NCBI GenBank assembly: GCA_965644295.1
Contig: CBFFRP010000616.1
Coordinates: 62,001 to 126,000 of the forward strand
DNA from: Paraphysomonas bandaiensis
Taxonomy: Eukaryota; Chrysophyceae
DNA: 64,000 bases
Reading direction: 5' to 3'
Part shown: one piece after another, positions 60,001-64,000 of the stretch
Position numbering within the stretch: the first letter of the stretch is position 1
Layout: each line of letters starts with the position of its first letter
Program-made: the position numbers and the translations under genes
Notes under the pieces: generated by a model
Told to the model about the DNA's origin: nothing
The model's input: the letters and a program-made list of their open reading frames with translations, nothing else
The model's database searches: none

Positions 60001-63000
60001 AGTTATTGGTGGAAGCGTACTATTTTCTGCCGGTTCTGGTGAGTCAAATGAAGGAGGAAGCTTGGTTTTCAAGAGTGGAACCTCAGATAAAGCTGAAAGT
60101 GGTGCTCTTGTATTTGCGACTGCTAATTCTGATGGTGTGAGTGGTCTGGGTTCTATAAAGACTGGAAGTAGTAGTACAGAAAGTGGTCCACTTCAGATAG
60201 GTACAGGTGTAAGTACTGCTGGCAGTGCAGGTTCGGTTGGTGTTTTTGTAGGTATCTCTGACACCGAGGGAGGTGCACTCTCACTGGAAAGTGGCGAATC
60301 CGTACGATCATACGGTGGTCGTGCTCTTCTTTCTGGTGGAAGTGGGATGTCAGGAGGTAATGTTATCGTGAGAAGCGGGAATGGAAGAGATGGATCTAAT
60401 GGATCAGTGGGTATATCAGCTGGGCCGTCATCTTCTGGTGGCATGGTCACATTGTCTGGAGGATCACGAGCAGATGCCGGTGACATTGTTATTGTTGGTG
60501 GATCGGGTGCTGATATCATTAATGGTGGTTCTATTAGTTTGACGGGCGGTCAGTCCGATGGAGGTAAAGGAGGATCAGTTCGCGTCTCTAGTGGACACTC
60601 AGCTACTTCAATGTCGAGTGATGTTTTAGTGACGTCTGGTGCTTCTTCTGTTCAATCTGGATCTATCAAAATGTCATCTAACAGCGTCATCGGAGATTCC
60701 GGAACCATATCATTGACTTCTGGAGACTCTGAAGAGACCGGCGCAGGTAATATTGAAATAGCTGTCGGGACTTCTAAACAAACTGGTGGAAAGGTACTTG
60801 TGTCATCTGGCCAGGGTTATAGTGGTGGTAACCTACATTTAAGTGGTGGGGTTGGAACCAATACCGTAGGAGGATCGCTGTCCTTCAGCAGTGGTGTTAG
60901 TCAATCTCTGTCTTCAGCAAGTGGAGACGTAGAGCTGTCTACTTCTGACAGTGTCGGTGCATCTGGAATCATGCAAATATACACTGGGACGTCATCTGGT
61001 GAGACCGGGTCGATTAATATTGCTAGTGGGAGTTCTTCTGATGCCCCAGCTGGTGGTATTTTCATCAAAGGTGGTAGTGGTGCACAATCGGGATCAGATG
61101 TAGTTCTTCATGCAGGCAGTGCATCGTCGGATGAAAGCAAAGGTGGTGGAGTGGATATAACCGCTGGTGATGGCTCGTTCGGCGGTGATGTGGTCATTGG
61201 TTCTGGTAATGGTTTCACCAGTAAATCCGGTGGTGCAATAGACATCAGATCTGGTGGTGGAGGAGTGGTAGTGAGTAGCGGAGACGCGAGCGTGGATGGT
61301 TTGACTGGCGATATTGTGGTCAGCACGGGTTCTGGTACTGCCACTGGATCTCTATCTTTGTCAACTGGGCATGGGTTTGGGACCGTTGCTGGTGGCATTG
61401 AACTAAGTGTTGGGTCCTCTGCAAGCGGTTCTGGATCGGATATATTGTTATCTGCTGGAGATTCTGAGTCAAGTGGTGGCTCTGTATCAGTAGTTGGTGG
61501 AAGTAGTGCCACTGCGTCTGGTGGTGATGTTTTGGTGACTGCCGGTTCAGGTTCAGAATCTGGTCGGGCCGTGCTTCAGACTGCAACGGGTAGTGATAAG
61601 GTAACCTTGTCTGATGGTAGGGTGGATGTGCATTCTTCCGGTGGAATATCATTAAAAGTTCCGGTTTCATCTGATGCTACTTCCACGATGATTGCTTTTG
61701 GTTACGAAGACCCATCAACAGGGAATTCCAAGTATGATCTACGATTACAGCAGTCGTCTGATTCAACTCGGTCAATCGTTGCTAGTGCTCCTCTCCAAGT
61801 GTCCAAGGTTGACTATCCGGCCGATAGTCGCATCAAACGTGATATTGACACCGTGGATACAGATTCTCTTTTGCACCGTTTGAATCAGGTCAAGATTCAG
61901 AGCTACCGCTACACCAAGGACTGGTTAGAAGCCCGTGATGACATAGAGGATATTCGTGTTCGTGGAGTCATTGCTGAGGATTTAGCGCAGGTGTTCCCTG
62001 AGCATGTTTCAGTCATCCCGGAATATAAGCTTGAGGATAGAGGTGTGAGTTTCAAGAATTTTCATCAAGTGGATAAAACATCGTTAATGATGGATATGAT
62101 TGCTGCTATGCAATCTCAGTCCCGGCGATTTTCCACGACGCCAAATTCGGATTCAGAGACTGGAGAGGTCAGAATGAGCTCCAGTTCCTGGTCGGAAGTA
62201 CATGGTGGCACGGAGGATATGTCTTCTGGAAGTGTTTTGATGACTTCTGGCGAGGCTTCTCTGGGCAAGTCTGGCAGTGTGTCGATAAACAGTGGACCTA
62301 GTGGTACTCAGGCGGGCAGTGTTCTATTAGCCCCTGGTACTAGTGGAAATGATGCAGGTGCGGATGTTTCTATTCGCGGTGGTGATTCATTGTCAAGGGT
62401 ATCTGTTGGCGGTGATGTGACGCTACGCAGTGGTGGTGGTGGGGCTGGGAGTGGAGATGTTTATATCTCAACTGACGAAAGCGATCAGGGCACAGGGTCA
62501 ATAGCACTGATTACTGGTGATAGCGGTGCAGATGCGGCTGGTTCAGTTTCTCTTTCTGCCGGTTCTGGTGCGTCCGAAATCGGAGCAGGAGTGTCTGTTC
62601 ACGGTGGTGACTCATTATTGTCTACTGGTACAGGTGGGTTGTTATCACTTTCAGCTGGCAATGGTGCCTTGGGTGGGGATATAACAATGGTAAGTGGTGA
62701 TGGACATACCAGTGGAGGGGGATCTGTATCTATTAGAGGTGGCAGTAGCCTTTTGTCGTCATTTGGCGGGTCCGTGAATATCGATGGTGGATCGTCTGTT
62801 GGGGGTTCTGGAGGGGACATCATTTTACGAAGTGGACGTAATAGTGGTGATGTAGCGGTTGCTTCGTTATCGATGTCAGGAAGTTCTTCTGGATTGGAGG
62901 GGGGAGCTGTACATTTAATGAGTGGTGTAAATTCCGATTTCACAAGTGGCAAATCCAGTTTTGGGACGTTGTCAACTTTTAGTGACAGTGGGTCTATTGA

Positions 63001-64000
63001 ATTCGCTACTGGTACTTCTCTTTCTGGACTTTCTGGATCTATTCTGTTAGCTACTGGGGCTTCTGATTCTGGTACAAGTGGTGACGTTCGCATCAATTCT
63101 GGTTCTGGTGAGTCAAGTCGCCCGGGCAGTATTACAGTGACTTCAGGTTCTGGTCAATTAGGTGGTAATGTAGCCGTTTCTGCTGGTGCCGGCTATAGTG
63201 GACCTGGGGGATCTGTATCGGCTTTGAGTGGAGGTTCTGATAGTAGTTCGTATGGTGGCGTCGCAACCTACGGTTCTGGTGAATCGATGGGATCTAGTGG
63301 ATCTGTGAGTCTTGGAAGTGGCGCTTCTGGTTCTGGTAGCTCTGGAGGGCTCATTCTATCAACTGGAGATGCGGTTTCTAGAGCTGGTGATATCACAGTG
63401 TCTGCGGGCTCTAGCACTTCATCAGAAACTGGCGCTCATGTTGTTATTCGTGGTGGTGATGTGTCTGGTCCTGGTTCTGTTGGTGGAGATGTGTCTGTAT
63501 CCAGTGGGGTTGGTTCAACTGGTGGTAGTGTGGATATTCGCAGTGCTACTGGTTATGACCTTCCCAGTGGATCGATACATATGTCTAGCTCTGATGGGTC
63601 GTTATCGATGTTTGCTGGAGGATTAGGTGATGTTGAGATAGGTTCTGGTAGTTTGCCTGGGTCTCCGGCTGGTCGGATTACTGTCGGTGGTCGTAGTGGT
63701 TCCATCGGAGGCGATGCAACTTTTTTTGCGGGAGATTCCTCAGATGAGTTTATGGGTGGGTCAGCACGTCTGACTAGTGGTTCAGGCTTGAATGGTGGCA
63801 ATCTAGTACTCTTAAGTGGTTATGGATTGTATGATGGTGGCGAAATTGATATTGCTGCTGGTAGTAGTGGAACTGGAACTGGCGGGAACGCAAAGCTTTC
63901 TGGTGGTATGAGTGCAACTGGTGATGGCGGTGCTGTTGGTATTATTGGTGGTAGTGGTGATCATAGAGGTGGCGCTGTTCGTATAGATGGTGGCACTTCT
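26431..64000 (+). CDS. Giant secreted Ser/Gly-repeat fibre protein with PSI-like modules and three internal S74 domains (3' end outside window)
   Basis: Exons 26431-26537, 26583-26731, 26779-26943, 26994-27065 and 27117 to the window end; introns 45-51 nt, all phases agree, 12,459 codons with no stop. ATG 26431 opens a signal peptide (MLYIYIFTALGVLCGNALG). Residues 22 to about 140 hold two Cys-rich PSI-like modules. From about residue 165 on, nearly everything is a 14-19-residue repeat of form [SG]G-x-[VI]-x-[IL]-x-[STA]-G-x-[SA]-x(2-8), predicted beta-solenoid. Peptidase S74 (intramolecular chaperone) domains lie around residues 4213, 7185 and 11733. S74 trimerises and autocleaves phage tailspikes and MYRF; here it interrupts the fibre. 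Signal peptide and PSI point to the secretory route: surface coat, matrix or adhesin are options. Its function is unknown. Confidence 0.85.
27117..39100 (+). repeat. Ser/Gly beta-repeat tract 1 (before first S74)
   Basis: About 4,000 residues of the short repeat. The first 6.9 kb (to about 34,015) is diverged repeat with no long identical copies that I could see; 34,016-37,460 is a recent tandem array; 37,460-39,000 is diverged again. Typical units are SGSVSIRTGFSS, GGDVHLMGGRTT and SGDVVIGTGRTV. Rare longer loops (up to 10 extra residues) occur between coils. Confidence 0.9.
34016..37460 (+). repeat. Tandem array of 903-bp units (four copies, two partial)
   Basis: The anchor TCTTTGGAATTGTCGTCGGG occurs at 34028, 34931, 35834 and 36992. 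The first two steps are exactly 903 bp (301 residues). The third is 1,158 bp because 255 bp (85 codons) of different repeat sequence sits inside copy 3, around 36,073-36,283. Copy 4 stops matching near 37,460. Copies differ at only a few bases (for example GAGATGG versus GAGATAG near the start, GGGGGAGGC versus GGGGAAGGC at 37,274). All steps are multiples of three, so the frame is kept. Confidence 0.93.
39114..39570 (+). other. Peptidase S74 / intramolecular chaperone domain 1 (cleavage dyad intact)
   Basis: A short non-repeat lead-in (MIAFGFDD...) is followed by VKYSSDRRIKRDIEDVD, YRYKEEW, RGVIAQELAEVFPEY and a closing helix SLMMDMIAAIQAQS. This matches the S74 family order. Ser4213-Asp4214 is the expected self-cleavage site and Lys4218, five residues on, the expected partner (compare the Ser/Lys pair of MYRF). 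The repeat resumes within about 30 residues of the helix. Confidence 0.88.
39656..40163 (+). repeat. Post-S74 segment, copy 1 of 3
   Basis: About 500 bp following the first S74 domain. It recurs after the second (48,575-49,082, offset 8,919) and third (62,219-62,680, offset a further 13,644) domains with only a few base changes, although the first S74 domain itself is clearly diverged from the other two. So this linker has been homogenised or copied separately from the domain. Confidence 0.9.
40203..41092 (+). repeat. 890-bp repeat block, copy 1
   Basis: Matches 41,841-42,730 (offset 1,638 bp, 546 residues) almost base for base, and its second two thirds match 42,929-43,572. Differences are single bases (GGGAGGTGAT/GGGGGGTGAT, ACTTCTGTAGG/ACTTCAGTAGG). 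Confidence 0.92.
41841..42730 (+). repeat. 890-bp repeat block, copy 2
   Basis: Near-identical to 40,203-41,092. The ends differ sharply from copy 1 (GGAGGTGATGTTCG against GGAGGTAGAATTAC), which shows a clean junction inside coding sequence. Confidence 0.92.
42929..43572 (+). repeat. 890-bp repeat block, partial copy 3
   Basis: Starts at the TCATCAGGATCATTACAC string and follows copy 2 (it shares the ACTTCAGTAGG variant), so it derives from copy 2 rather than copy 1. Confidence 0.9.
44151..47001 (+). repeat. 391-bp cassette, copies 1-4
   Basis: A 130-residue cassette from GGSSGGVTGADVSVRGGDS to SSGASASG lies at 44151-44541, 45002-45393, 45806-46197 and 46610-47001. Copies are almost identical; single-base variants such as GGTGGTGTT/GGTAGTGTT appear in different combinations, a mosaic typical of gene conversion. 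The spacers (about 410-460 bp) between cassettes are partly shared and partly unique. Confidence 0.93.
47505..49040 (+). repeat. 1.5-kb block carrying S74 domain 2 (duplicate of 61149-62684)
   Basis: From GTGGATATAACCGCTGGTGA through the whole S74 domain into the post-S74 segment, this block matches 61,149-62,684 at a constant offset of 13,644 bp with very few changes (GGATCTGATA/GGATCGGATA, GTCCCTGGT/GCCCCTGGT). 13,644 is divisible by three. Confidence 0.93.
48030..48486 (+). other. Peptidase S74 / intramolecular chaperone domain 2 (Ser replaced by Ala)
   Basis: Same order as domain 1: MIAFGYEDPSTG lead-in, DYPADSRIKRDIDTVD, YRYTKDW, RGVIAEDLAQVFPEH, helix SLMMDMIAAMQSQS. At the cleavage position the Ser is Ala7185 (Ala-Asp instead of Ser-Asp), while Lys7190 is kept. 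Predicted to fold and perhaps trimerise but not to self-cleave. Confidence 0.87.
52950..54972 (+). repeat. 391-bp cassette, copies 5-7, with shared spacers
   Basis: Cassettes at about 52950-53320, 53781-54171 and 54581-54972. The stretch 52960-54170 also repeats the spacer of 44541-45002 (GGATCTTCAGGTTCAGCTG...), so at least 1.2 kb was copied together at an offset of about 8.8 kb. The spacer 54175-54580 matches those at 46201-46610 and 58240-58645 for most of its length. Confidence 0.92.
57845..59037 (+). repeat. 391-bp cassette, copies 8-9
   Basis: Cassettes at 57845-58236 and 58646-59037, joined by the same spacer as 54175-54580. Copy 9 carries a private change (GTATCTAGGTCAGG at about 58,980, where the others have GTATCTGGGTCAGG), which turns a Gly codon into Arg. 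Confidence 0.92.
61149..62684 (+). repeat. 1.5-kb block carrying S74 domain 3 (duplicate of 47505-49040)
   Basis: See the partner block; identity is close to complete. After about 62,684 the two loci diverge abruptly (GGTGGGGATATAACAATGG here against GGTGGAGATGTCAGTATC there). Confidence 0.93.
61674..62130 (+). other. Peptidase S74 / intramolecular chaperone domain 3 (Ser replaced by Ala)
   Basis: Essentially identical in sequence to domain 2. Ala11733-Asp at the cleavage position, Lys11738 kept. Because the domain lies inside a recent duplication, the Ala was inherited from the same ancestor as in domain 2 and is not an independent loss. Confidence 0.87.
62685..64000 (+). repeat. Ser/Gly beta-repeat tract after third S74 (open at window end)
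   Basis: More than 430 further residues of diverged repeat with the frame still open at the last base (codon TCT, 63998-64000). No sign of a C-terminal anchor, fourth S74 domain or stop within the window. Confidence 0.88.

Noticed and set aside
29565-63626. Plus-strand frames of 60-160 aa in the other frame (all starting at positions divisible by three)
   Set aside because: They overlap the giant frame and reflect its codon bias. None lies in frame 2, which is why the giant frame shows no stop.
27283-63801. Many long minus-strand open frames (up to 332 aa) rich in Pro, Ser, Glu and Asp
   Set aside because: They are antisense shadows of the Ser/Gly repeat: antisense of GGT, TCT and GAT codons gives Pro-, Ser- and Asp-type codons and few stops. 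They lack features of their own and recur wherever the sense repeat is duplicated.
27117-64000. CRISPR-like or other short-spacer array suggested by the heavy repetition
   Set aside because: The repeat keeps one open frame for 36.9 kb with all periods divisible by three and amino-acid rather than base conservation between most units, so it is coding repeat, and the setting is eukaryotic.

Overview
The window is nuclear DNA from a eukaryote. Its genes are split by short GT-AG introns (45-87 nt), the spacers are AT-rich, and it carries LTR, LINE and SINE-like retroelements. The species cannot be named from the sequence. The gene content (PPTC7-like phosphatase, FMRP-like RNA-binding protein, NUDT15-like hydrolase, secreted PSI-domain giant) fits a unicellular or early-branching eukaryote and rules out a bacterium or phage. 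All exon structures below were built by eye from splice sites, reading phase and protein similarity.

Layout. 1-1466: 3' part of a PPM/PP2C-type phosphatase. 2094-9275: two convergent copies of a composite repeat (about 0.85 kb each, inverted) enclose a decayed gag fragment and two divergent genes, a coiled-coil protein (minus) and a two-zinc-finger protein (plus), separated by a roughly 490-bp tetranucleotide microsatellite. 10142-18020: a nested transposon complex. A palindromic (foldback) element of about 0.9 kb was hit by a Ty3-type LTR retrotransposon (identical 387-bp LTRs, 4-bp target duplication), by a 514-bp SINE-like element (11-bp duplication) and by a 5'-truncated LINE (13-bp duplication). 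18338-23383: an FMRP-like gene (minus), a NUDT15-like gene (plus) and an unrecognised single-exon gene (minus). 23384-26430: mostly empty spacer.

26431-64000: the 5' part of one giant gene fills the rest. Four small exons encode a signal peptide and two cysteine-rich PSI-like modules. A fifth exon then stays open for 36,884 bases to the window edge, giving 12,459 codons with no stop. The product is almost wholly a 14-19-residue Ser/Gly repeat (pattern like SGxVxIxSGxS), probably 700-800 copies, forming a predicted beta-solenoid fibre. It is broken three times by a peptidase S74 / intramolecular-chaperone domain (near 39.2, 48.2 and 61.8 kb). That domain normally sits once, near the end of a trimeric fibre. 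Here the first copy keeps the Ser-Asp cleavage site and the Lys five residues later, while the other two have Ala in place of Ser. The exon is also a mosaic of recent near-identical duplications (903-bp units, about 890-bp units, nine copies of a 391-bp cassette, and a 1.5-kb S74-bearing block), which points to ongoing unequal exchange or gene conversion. This giant secreted, S74-punctuated fibre is the most unusual thing in the window.
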